Shown here in pieces: positions 9,792-17,151 of a DNA stretch of 64,000 bases; positions within the stretch are counted from its first letter, which is position 1; the number at the start of each line of letters is the position of its first letter. A program made the position numbers and the translations under genes. Source of the stretch: DATJHM01 sp963777355 (lineage in GTDB: Bacteria; Chloroflexota; Ktedonobacteria; Ktedonobacterales; Ktedonobacteraceae); assembly GCA_963777355.1 (NCBI GenBank), contig CAVZQK010000022.1:434001-498000 (forward strand), in the 5' to 3' direction. The notes below the pieces were generated by a model. It was not told the origin of the DNA, ran no database searches, and saw only the letters and a list, made by a program, of their open reading frames with translations.

Positions 9792-9805
9792 TATGCAATT
9801 GCATA
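9792..9805. promoter_or_regulatory. Perfect palindrome in the LysR / ABC-importer intergenic region
   Basis: TATGCAATTGCATA is a perfect 14-base palindrome in the 307-base gap between the LysR gene and the importer operon. It lies about 95 bases upstream of the LysR start. LysR boxes are commonly short AT-rich dyads with outer T and A, so this is a reasonable operator candidate. The rest of the gap is AT-rich with no further clear element. Confidence 0.4.
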
Positions 9806-10003
9806 TTCTTCGCAAATATAGGCAATGCTATTAACCATACATAACTTAAAGGCATGTTTAAAATAACCAGAAAGCATAAGATAACTCTAATTTATAGGAT
9901 AAATAACTTGAAAGAATAATAGAAATATGCTACTGTTCTGAACAAGGAATTATCTATTCATGTACCACTATGTACTACAGCTTCTCACAGGAGATGCAAT
10001 CGA

Positions 10004-11062
10004 ATGAAGAAAATCTCTGTCGCGTCTGTTTCTCTGCCGCTTTTACTCATGCTAGCACTCAGTCTTCTGGCTGCCTGTGGTGAGAATACAAGCAATACAG
10101 CAGGCACAAATTCGGGTCCAATTACTGTCCATCTCGGATATTTTCCAAATATCACGCATGCGGTGGCCCTGGTGGGGGTTGCTAAAGGCACCTTTGAGCA
10201 AGATCTGGGAAAAAATGTCACGCTGGATACCAAGCAATTTAATGCAGGTCCATCGCTTATTGAAGCCTTATTTGCAGGCTCTATTGATATTGGATATGTC
10301 GGGCCAAATCCAGCAATCAATGGTTACATCCAGAGTAAAGGTCAGGCCTTGCGTATCATAGCAGGGGCATCTAGTGGCGGAGCACTTTTCATCGTTCGGC
10401 CTGGAGCGCATATACAAGCGGCCAAAGATTTGAGCGGCAAGAAGATCGCCAGTCCTCAACTCGGTGGCACCCAGGATATCTCTCTACGCAACTACATTAC
10501 AAAAAATGGTTTACAGACGAACGATAAAGGCGGGACGGTTCAGGTTCTGCCTCTAGCCAATCCGGATATTCTGACCCAGTTCAAGCAAGGGCAGATCGAT
10601 GGTGCCTGGGTACCAGAGCCCTGGGCCTCGCGGCTCATCCATGAAGACGGCGGAACGGTCTTTGTCGATGAGCGCTCACTCTGGCCCAACGGAAAATTTG
10701 AAACCACAAACGTCGTGGTAAGTACAAAATTCCTGACGCAACATCCCGACCTGGTAACAAAATTTCTCCAGGCTCACGTTGATACAGTCCAATACATCAA
10801 TAATAATCTTGCCGATGCAAAGACGCTTGTCAACACACAACTCAAAGTGCTGACAGGAAAAGCCTTAGCAGCGGCTGTTGTAGACTCATCATTTAATAAT
10901 CTCAGTATCACCTATGATCCCTTACCGCAGACCCTATTCAAGGCCGCTAATGATGCTTATGCTCTGGGATATCTGAAAGCCAAACCCGATCAAGGCATCT
11001 TTGATCTCGACCCACTGAATGCAGTCCTCAAAGCAAAGGGACTCTCTCCAATAGCAGCGTAA
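10004..11062 (+). CDS. ABC importer substrate-binding lipoprotein, SsuA/TauA type
   Basis: This is the extracellular solute-binding component of a sulfonate/nitrate/taurine-type ABC importer, 352 residues. The N-terminus is a lipoprotein signal with lipobox LLAAC and the acylated Cys at residue 25. The mature part shows the family features GYFPNITHAVALVG and FAGSIDIGYVGPNPAI. A GGAG ribosome site precedes the ATG. It is first in a three-gene operon with ATPase (15 bases downstream) and permease. The substrate within the NitT/SsuA/TauA family cannot be told from motifs; aliphatic sulfonates are the common guess. Confidence 0.88.
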   Translation: MKKISVASVSLPLLLMLALSLLAACGENTSNTAGTNSGPITVHLGYFPNITHAVALVGVAKGTFEQDLGKNVTLDTKQFNAGPSLIEALFAGSIDIGYVGPNPAINGYIQSKGQALRIIAGASSGGALFIVRPGAHIQAAKDLSGKKIASPQLGGTQDISLRNYITKNGLQTNDKGGTVQVLPLANPDILTQFKQGQIDGAWVPEPWASRLIHEDGGTVFVDERSLWPNGKFETTNVVVSTKFLTQHPDLVTKFLQAHVDTVQYINNNLADAKTLVNTQLKVLTGKALAAAVVDSSFNNLSITYDPLPQTLFKAANDAYALGYLKAKPDQGIFDLDPLNAVLKAKGLSPIAA

Positions 11063-11076
11063 ACGGAGAAAAACAC

Positions 11077-11925
11077 ATGGTTCAGTTAGCAAACACACCA
11101 ACAATTTCAGAGCGCATTACACAGTCAGACCAGAACGTTAGCGCAGGTGGCGGGCTCTCACTACGAGTTGAGGGAGTGAGCAAGACCTTCGTGAGCCGGG
11201 AACGCACAGTAGAAGCGCTTCAGCCAGTGAATCTAGAGGTTGCACCTGGAGAGTTTGTCTGTTTCCTCGGTCCCAGTGGCTGCGGTAAATCTACCCTGTT
11301 AAGCATTATTGCAGGTCTGGAGCAAGCAAATAGTGGCACTATCTATGCAAACGGGAAAGCGGTAAAGGGTCCAGGAACAGATCGCATTCTCCTCTTCCAG
11401 GAGGCCGCGCTTTTCCCCTGGTTAGATGTTCAGGGCAACGTTGAATTTGGTCTGCGCCAGAAAGGGATACCTGCTCGTGAACGGGCAGACAGAGCACGTA
11501 AGTATCTGGAACTGGTGCATTTAAAAGGCTTTGAGCATAGCTATATTCATCAGCTTTCAGGTGGGATGCGCCAGCGTGTTGCGATTGCGCGTGCGTTAGC
11601 CATCGATCCCGCAATTCTCCTGATGGACGAGCCATTTGGGGCGCTGGATGCTTTTACGCGTGACAGCTTACATGCCGAACTGGAATCTATCTGGGCAGAA
11701 ACGCACAAAACGATTCTTTTTGTCACCCACAATGTCCGGGAGGCTGTTGCGCTTGGAGATCGCGTGGTAGTTTTCGCTCCACGTCCTGGACGAATCATTC
11801 GGGATTTCCGGATTACACTACCCCGGCCACGTTCCCTGGAAGATCATACACTCGTCGACCAATCAGCGGAGATTCTCGAAGTCTTACGCCATGCCATGCA
11901 GAAACAAGAACAGGAGCAGAGCTAA
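11077..11925 (+). CDS. ABC importer ATPase, SsuB/NitT-TauT type
   Basis: ATPase of the same importer, 282 residues. Walker A GPSGCGKST is at 65-73, signature LSGGMRQR at about 161, and Walker B ILLMDEPFGALD follows. The LSGGM(R/Q)QR form and the DEPFGALD box are typical of the nitrate/sulfonate/taurine ATPase subfamily. The first 28 residues form a polar extension before the domain begins. The stop codon is directly followed by the ATG of the permease gene, so the two are tightly coupled. Confidence 0.92.
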   Translation: MVQLANTPTISERITQSDQNVSAGGGLSLRVEGVSKTFVSRERTVEALQPVNLEVAPGEFVCFLGPSGCGKSTLLSIIAGLEQANSGTIYANGKAVKGPGTDRILLFQEAALFPWLDVQGNVEFGLRQKGIPARERADRARKYLELVHLKGFEHSYIHQLSGGMRQRVAIARALAIDPAILLMDEPFGALDAFTRDSLHAELESIWAETHKTILFVTHNVREAVALGDRVVVFAPRPGRIIRDFRITLPRPRSLEDHTLVDQSAEILEVLRHAMQKQEQEQS

Positions 11926-12729
11926 ATGGCTGCTATTCAGGCAGATAAACAGCGAACAGGCTCATGGTGGTCCTGGGGCACACTATCACGGCAGATACTC
12001 TTCTATCTGGCCCTACTTACGCTCTGGTATTGGTACGATCACTCCGGTCTGATCCCATCCTACACCTTTGCCGATCCTGTGGACGTCGGCCATACGCTGG
12101 TGAGTGGTTTTCGTAGCGGTATTTTTGAGATGGCTATTCTGGTCACATTGCGCCGTCTCTTCATTGGTTACGGCATCTCGCTCGTCATTGGTCTGCTGCT
12201 TGGTCTGCTGATCGGGCGAAATCGCTATGCCAAAGAGACGCTAGGTTCTCTGGTACTGGGACTCCAGGCCTTACCGAGCGTCTGCTGGGTTCCATTCGCG
12301 CTCCTCTGGTTTGGATTGAGCGAAAACGCCATGCTCTTCGTCGTAGTGATGGGCGCGCTCTTCTCAATCACCTTAGGAGTCGAGGCAGGAGTAAAAACCA
12401 CGCCGCCAGTCTACTTGAAAGCCGCCCACAACATGGGTTCTCACGGCTGGTCGTTAATCACGCAGGTCGTCTTGCCAGCCGCGCTCCCGTCGATTCTCCT
12501 GGGACTCAAACAGGGCTGGACCTTTGCCTGGCGCTCACTCATGGCGGCTGAACTGATCTATATTACAGCGCAAAGTCTCGGCGGGCAACTGGATATGGGT
12601 CGCCAGCTATCGGACTACGCCCAACTGATAGCCGTAATGTTCATCATCGTTGCCATTGGCATCCTGACTGATGTCCTCATCTTCAGTCCCTTTGAACGTC
12701 GAGTACGCGAACGTTGGGGCTTCGCCTGA
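11926..12729 (+). CDS. ABC importer permease, SsuC type
   Basis: Inner-membrane permease of the importer, 267 residues with about six membrane spans. The BPD-type coupling loop is visible as the region KAAHNMGSHGWSLITQVVLP, with an A-x3-G pattern followed by a hydrophobic and proline-containing stretch. It starts immediately at the stop codon of the ATPase gene and is the last gene of the operon. A hairpin at 12743-12767 follows the stop. Confidence 0.92.
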   Translation: MAAIQADKQRTGSWWSWGTLSRQILFYLALLTLWYWYDHSGLIPSYTFADPVDVGHTLVSGFRSGIFEMAILVTLRRLFIGYGISLVIGLLLGLLIGRNRYAKETLGSLVLGLQALPSVCWVPFALLWFGLSENAMLFVVVMGALFSITLGVEAGVKTTPPVYLKAAHNMGSHGWSLITQVVLPAALPSILLGLKQGWTFAWRSLMAAELIYITAQSLGGQLDMGRQLSDYAQLIAVMFIIVAIGILTDVLIFSPFERRVRERWGFA

Positions 12730-12742
12730 TCCAAACACACAA

Positions 12743-12767
12743 GCGGCTTGTCTTTTAAACAAGCCGC
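12743..12767. terminator. Hairpin between convergent importer and SnoaL-like genes
   Basis: GCGGCTTGT (12743-12751) pairs perfectly with ACAAGCCGC (12759-12767), with a 7-base loop, directly after the permease stop codon. No long T run follows on either strand, so it is a weak intrinsic terminator or an mRNA 3'-end stabiliser for the convergent pair. Confidence 0.5.
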
Positions 12768-12823
12768 CTGCTCTCCAATGGTAGGCGCAAAATTTTTTCT
12801 TAAAGCGCTGGATATTCAGGAAA

Positions 12824-13228
12824 TTAGCTATTCATGCCGATCTGTTGGAGCAAACCTGGGAGATCGATTAATCCACGATGCGAGGTGATCTTACCATCTT
12901 TAACTTTGAAGAAGCGATAGCCACCAATTTCAATCTGTTTGCCCGACGCAGGGAAACCACGAAATAACCCTGTATGCTTCCCGCACAACGTTTGGCAGAC
13001 CGCAACTGTATCCTCTTCACCTACAATCTCTTCAATAATCGTCTCATGTCCAGGAAACGCATTCTGCATCATCTGCAATACACGCTCAAGTCCCTCGCGA
13101 TTGCGTGGCTCATACGAATAATCATAGTAAGCCGATGCAAGGAGTTCATCGAGCATATCAAGGTTGTTCCTGTTCCAGACCTCCATAATGAAACGCGTAA
13201 CCACCTGCTTGTTCATATCAATAGACAT
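12824..13228 (-). CDS. SnoaL-like polyketide-cyclase/ester-cyclase family protein
   Basis: This is a 134-residue protein of the NTF2-like SnoaL family: helical N-terminus (NKQVVTRFIMEVWN), then a cone-shaped sheet with GGYRFFKVKDGKITSHRGL near the end. Such stand-alone proteins are usually of unknown substrate. The ATG at 13228 is preferred over the longer frame because CAGGAGGG lies 5-11 bases before it. It is divergent from the MarR gene, and an operator half-matching the marR operator lies in its promoter region (13278-13304), so MarR control is likely. Confidence 0.82.
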   Translation of the reverse strand: MSIDMNKQVVTRFIMEVWNRNNLDMLDELLASAYYDYSYEPRNREGLERVLQMMQNAFPGHETIIEEIVGEEDTVAVCQTLCGKHTGLFRGFPASGKQIEIGGYRFFKVKDGKITSHRGLIDLPGLLQQIGMNS

Positions 13229-13277
13229 CTTACCCTCCTGTAATACAAATAGAAAGGTTCCCATAGAAGAGAAACCA

Positions 13278-13304
13278 CTGTATAATAGTCAAGCAGTTTG
13301 ACTA
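13278..13304. promoter_or_regulatory. MarR operator candidate, site 1 (degenerate right half)
   Basis: The left arm CTGTATAATAGTCAA (13278-13292) is identical over 15 bases to the left arm of the perfect operator at 13326. After the same 5-base spacing the right side keeps only TTGACTA. It lies about 50 bases upstream of the SnoaL-like gene start, where a repressor would block its promoter. Confidence 0.65.
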
Positions 13305-13325
13305 CAAACATAGTATATGGCATTT

Positions 13326-13360
13326 CTGTATAATAGTCAAATAAATTGACTATTATACAG
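13326..13360. promoter_or_regulatory. MarR operator candidate, site 2 (perfect inverted repeat)
   Basis: CTGTATAATAGTCAA (13326-13340) and TTGACTATTATACAG (13346-13360) are perfect reverse complements separated by 5 bases. The TATAAT-like core suggests that the operator overlaps a -10 element. It lies just upstream of the MarR start at 13382, consistent with autoregulation. Confidence 0.75.
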
Positions 13361-13381
13361 AACAAGAGAGGAAAGTTGCAA

Positions 13382-13850
13382 ATGGAAGCTGGACCTAATT
13401 ACGAGCTAACACTCCTACTTATGCTCGGTTCTCGGACGATGATAGACACCTTGCACAAGCGCCTTGCAGCACTCGGTTACGATGATATCCGTCCTGCACA
13501 TGGTTTCGCTTTCCAGCGTCTCGCGCCGAATGGTGCGACAGGGAATGAGCTCGCCGAATTTTTAGACATTACGAAGCAAGCAGCAAGTGAGATGGTAGAT
13601 TATCTCGAACGACACAGCTATGTTGTACGACAACCACACCCTACAGATCGGCGAGGGAAGATCATCACCCTTACGGAGCGAGGCTGGAGTTGTATTCGGG
13701 AAACCGAAGCAATCCTGATCACATCTAGAAACACAATGGGCGGCGATTATCGGCGCAAAGCGGATGGAAGAATTACGAGCCGACTTGCGTCAACTAATCA
13801 CAGTGGCAAATGGTGGCACGTTGCCACATACATTTCGCCCAACATGGTGA
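13382..13850 (+). pseudogene. MarR-family transcriptional regulator, one frame break
   Basis: The N-terminal two thirds carry the MarR winged helix: NELAEFLDITKQAASEMVDY, then a wing containing PTDRRGKIITLTERG. The frame is lost near 13710-13727. The +1 frame then continues the expected C-terminal dimerisation helix (LETQWAAIIGAKRMEELRAD) to a stop at 13850, giving a normal family length of about 155 residues. The ATG at 13382 has an AGAGAGGAAA ribosome site; an upstream TTG at 13346 lies inside the operator and is unlikely. One indel, either a real mutation or an assembly error. The paired operators next door suggest a working autoregulated repressor in the ancestor. Confidence 0.75.
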
Positions 13851-14061
13851 TCCTACCCCACTTCCGTCTACTCATCTGATAAAATGAACTCACACAGAGG
13901 AGCAATCCTTCTCCTAAAGATGGGTTGTATGTTACACTTAAACACTGTGATCCATCATGCATTGAGGAGAACTTCGTTATCAGCCTTTTAAGGCATATCC
14001 ACCCATCTGAAGCAAAAGAAAACGCTCTCATCATGTTATCTAGCTATTCAGGAGCAGAACA

Positions 14062-14709
14062 ATGAAACAGTGCCAAAAATGCTATACCCAAAATAATGAA
14101 GAGAGCCAGTACTGTGAAAGCTGCGGTGCGCCTCTAGGTCAGGGCGAAACGAGTCGCCCAACAGCTATGTTTTACCAGCAGGCTGCTCCATCACAGCATC
14201 CCACTCCTCCCATACAATATCCTATACCTGAACGCATCTATACGCCTCCGCCCCCATCTCCTGGCTATACCCAGAATTATGCTCCAACACAGTTAGCAAC
14301 CGGCCACAATGCTACTTCTCCAGCAAGAAAGGAACGAAAGCGTTCGGGTGTTAGCTTATTCTTCGGCATTCTGCTCTATCTACTAGGAGGTTTTGCCTTT
14401 GCCTTCGGTCTGGCCGCGATTTTTATGGTTACGGGCAATAACACCATCGTTGGCTTCGCATTCATCGCAGGTTTTCTGGCATCTTTACTGATCCTCATAT
14501 TTATCCTCATCCTGCATCGTCATCCTCGCCTACGTGGTTGGGTGAGAGTAGCCATGTTTGCAGGGGCAACCGTTGTTGCTCTGATTGCCCTTCTCGCCAT
14601 ATTTGCAACACATCCGACAAATCAACCAATCACGGGTGGACAATATATAGTTATGGGGATCATTTGCCTGATCTATGGAATAGCGACGGAAGTCATCGCC
14701 CTGCTGTAA
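14062..14709 (+). CDS. Zinc-ribbon membrane protein of unknown function
   Basis: The 215-residue protein begins with a double CxxC zinc ribbon (CQKCYTQ...YCESCGAPLG, residues 4-24). A Pro/Gln/Tyr-rich flexible linker of about 70 residues follows, then four hydrophobic membrane segments. Proteins of this build are common in Chloroflexota and Actinobacteria and have no assigned activity. An AGGAGCA ribosome site precedes the ATG. No operon partner is seen. Confidence 0.75.
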   Translation: MKQCQKCYTQNNEESQYCESCGAPLGQGETSRPTAMFYQQAAPSQHPTPPIQYPIPERIYTPPPPSPGYTQNYAPTQLATGHNATSPARKERKRSGVSLFFGILLYLLGGFAFAFGLAAIFMVTGNNTIVGFAFIAGFLASLLILIFILILHRHPRLRGWVRVAMFAGATVVALIALLAIFATHPTNQPITGGQYIVMGIICLIYGIATEVIALL

Positions 14710-14903
14710 GTTTAGGGGATTCTTCTTGCTTTTCTTCTCCCCTCAGTCTTCTGAAAACAACTCTGCAAGAGGTTAACAAAACGCAACTTGCGAAAAAGGA
14801 TTACCCGACTCTTCAGTGCTATCTATCATATAGGAAAGATTGATAGTGTTGAAACTTTTCGCCGATAAATGACGTGACAGCGAGTAAAGACCCTGATAAA
14901 AAG

Positions 14904-14945
14904 CGTCTAAGATGAGCACAATTCTTGTTATGCTAGTCTTAGACG
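14904..14945. repeat. Inverted repeat upstream of the DUF2171 gene
   Basis: CGTCTAAGA (14904-14912) and TCTTAGACG (14937-14945) are perfect arms. A nested AGCA/TGCT pair extends the stem across a two-base mismatch. The element lies about 80 bases before the gene at 15022. It could be an operator or a 5' UTR hairpin; no T run follows. The gap 14710-15021 otherwise shows nothing recognisable. Confidence 0.45.
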
Positions 14946-15021
14946 TGTCCTTAGACAAACAATCAGTAGTCACACTTAGGCTCTGCCGAGAATGTTACAA
15001 AGCAGAAGGAGAGAAAAGACT

Positions 15022-15354
15022 ATGGCTGAAATAACCCAGGCGCATCTACATAAACATATGCAGGTTTATGCAGCAGACCATACTGATCTGGGGCATATTA
15101 CCGAGATCTATGAAGACTCATTTGAAGTACACAAAGGACTTTTAGGAAAGCATCGATATTTTACCTATAGCACCATTGCCTCTCTAGAAGGTGAAAATGT
15201 GACCTTGAAACTCTCTACAGAAGAGGCAGAGAAGCTCCTCTGGCAGAAGCGTCCAGACTATGAAGACCATCCCGGAGACCCACTCCAGATTTTCTATGAC
15301 CGAGGGCATGGAGTACATGATCCATTCGATGAAACAAATCCGGATAAAGCCTGA
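15022..15354 (+). CDS. DUF2171-like / PRC-barrel-like small protein
   Basis: The 110-residue protein starts at the ATG at 15022, which has GAAGGAGAG just upstream. The frame could extend 10 codons further but without a ribosome site. The N-terminal half (MQVYAADHTDLGHITEIYEDSF, then HRYFTYSTIASLEGENVTL) resembles the short beta-barrel of DUF2171 proteins, which are thought to respond to stress or metabolite cues but have no defined role. The C-terminal part is acidic and rich in Asp/His. Confidence 0.65.
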   Translation: MAEITQAHLHKHMQVYAADHTDLGHITEIYEDSFEVHKGLLGKHRYFTYSTIASLEGENVTLKLSTEEAEKLLWQKRPDYEDHPGDPLQIFYDRGHGVHDPFDETNPDKA

Positions 15355-15811
15355 CCTCCCTACCTGAGAGTTCTCCCTGACCTATCTTGTAAAGGACTCC
15401 ACAGTTCAAGCGAGAAGCTGCGGCGAGGGGTACACCACTGAATAGAAAAGAACTGTTCGGCGACAAAAACAGACTTCCCGTTACTACCTTGTGTCTTTTT
15501 CTCTTTTTATGGAATTGTAATACATTAAAGATGAATTTTCAATGTAAAAAATGAAGCATTTTACATAAAGAGATTTCAATCAAGTCGATGAAAAGAAAGG
15601 GAAGATACGGTTCTAACCTGATTTTAACTACGGTAATCACCTGATGCAATGGCCCCGCCATTCCTTTAAAATAAGGACGTAATAAAGAATGAGGAATGGA
15701 CACGTACATATCGGCAGACATATTCTTTCAGTTATCCGTCTGCTGACCACGAGGCCATATGGAGTCCGACGCTGATCTTGTCGGTAAGTTTCCTGAAGGG
15801 AGCGTGGAATC
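15355..15811 (+). other. Gene-free leader region of the sigma factor gene
   Basis: No credible gene lies in this 457-base stretch. Two stems are visible: ATGTAAAA/TTTTACAT around 15541-15565 and CCATTCCT/AGGAATGG around 15650-15700. The sequence just before 15812 has GAAGGGAG as ribosome site. A long 5' UTR for the sigma factor is plausible. Confidence 0.4.
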
Positions 15812-16951
15812 ATGGCAGTTGTAGATCCTGTCAGAGATGATCGTAGAACCATGCTAGGCACCAAAACAGCACTCATTGGTAGGCATAGCTCTCCCATCAT
15901 ACCTGATGCTGCCTTAGAGCTAGAAGAGATGCAGACTGTACATCCACAAGAGCGCAATACAGAACCAATGGAAGAGCTCAGTATTGCCTTTGATGGCATT
16001 GAGAGGGTAGATCCTCTGCTCAGTAGCATTGATGAAGACGAGAGCAATGAGATTGACATCGATGTACTAGAAGTACATCCAGCTCCTACCACACGTGTGG
16101 GTGCGAGCGACACAAAACAGGCTATCGGGACTGAAGATGCTTTTCAGAGCTATCTGCGGGACATTCGGAGTCTGGGACTTTTAACCCATAGTGAAGAGAT
16201 CGAGTTGGCACAACGAGCAGCGGCAGGAGACGAGCGAGCGCGTCGCCGTCTGGTTGAATGCAATTTACGCCTGGTGATTGCCATTGCACGTCGTTATACC
16301 AGCACCGGAGTCCCATTGATCGACCTCATTCAAGAGGGGAATCTGGGGCTGATGCGTGCAGCGGAGAAGTTCGATTATCAGCGTGGTTGCCATTTTGGGA
16401 CGTATGCCACCTGGTGGATCAGGCAAGCCGTCAGCCGAGCCGCAGGTGAGCAATCTCGCTTAATTCATTTACCTGAACATGTGGCAACACGTTTACGCAA
16501 AGTCCGCAGAATTGCCGCGCAACTTTCTCAAGAGAACGGACTTGATCCTCTGCCTGAACAGATAGCAGCGGCCTGTAATCTTGGTCTTGCAGAGGTCGTT
16601 GATCTCCTTGAGGTCATCGAACAGCCAGTCTCGCTAGATGCACCTGTCGATGATGAGGCACGTTACTCACTGGCAGATACGCTAGAAGATAGTACGACGC
16701 CCGCACCGTCAGAAACCGCATCTCAGCACCTGCTTGGCGAAGAACTGCACCGGGCATTAGCGCTACTTACACCACGCGAAAAAGCCGTTATTACCCTGCG
16801 CTATGGCATAGGCGATGGCCACAGCCGGACACTTCTAGAGGTTGGCAAAGAACTGGGTATTTCCCGTGAACGCGTACGCCAGCTCGAAGTAGTGGCTCTC
16901 ATGAAACTACGCGGCAACAGTAGTAATACAGGCCTGCGGGAATGCGTCTAA
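15812..16951 (+). CDS. RNA polymerase sigma-70 family sigma factor (RpoD/SigA-like)
   Basis: The 379-residue sigma factor has all core regions. Region 1.2 starts near FQSYLRDIRSLGLLTHSEE (about 109). Region 2 has DLIQEGNLGLMRAAEKFD and the -10-recognition/melting segment FGTYATWWIRQAVSRA. Region 3 runs to SLADTLED. Region 4 carries TPREKAVITLRYG and the helix-turn-helix TLLEVGKELGISRERVRQLE. The first 105 residues are acidic, poorly conserved and lack a clear region 1.1. This suits a primary or group-2 factor. Chloroflexota genomes often hold several such genes, so it cannot be called the single housekeeping sigma. Confidence 0.93.
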   Translation: MAVVDPVRDDRRTMLGTKTALIGRHSSPIIPDAALELEEMQTVHPQERNTEPMEELSIAFDGIERVDPLLSSIDEDESNEIDIDVLEVHPAPTTRVGASDTKQAIGTEDAFQSYLRDIRSLGLLTHSEEIELAQRAAAGDERARRRLVECNLRLVIAIARRYTSTGVPLIDLIQEGNLGLMRAAEKFDYQRGCHFGTYATWWIRQAVSRAAGEQSRLIHLPEHVATRLRKVRRIAAQLSQENGLDPLPEQIAAACNLGLAEVVDLLEVIEQPVSLDAPVDDEARYSLADTLEDSTTPAPSETASQHLLGEELHRALALLTPREKAVITLRYGIGDGHSRTLLEVGKELGISRERVRQLEVVALMKLRGNSSNTGLRECV

Positions 16952-16975
16952 CACAAGCAAGATCCATTTGGAATT

Positions 16976-17022
16976 TATTGACATAAAGTTGCGGAGCCCC
17001 TTACCACAATTTTATGTCAATA
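16976..17022. repeat. 12-bp inverted repeat downstream of the sigma factor gene
   Basis: TATTGACATAAA (16976-16987) and TTTATGTCAATA (17011-17022) are perfect reverse complements around a 23-base loop. No T run follows, so it is not a classic terminator. It may be an operator, since TTGACA is also a -35 consensus on the plus strand, or an mRNA 3'-end stem. An ATG at 17014 falls inside the right arm, one reason to place the next start at 17152. Confidence 0.5.
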
Positions 17023-17151
17023 GTACTAAGTACTATCTCTTTCGGCGCTGATCGTACCCCATGCTATAATACTCATCGGCGGGTAATCCATCCAGAAAAA
17101 AAGGTAAAACCTTCCTACTTCATCGCCGCCAATTACCGCCCAGGACGATCC

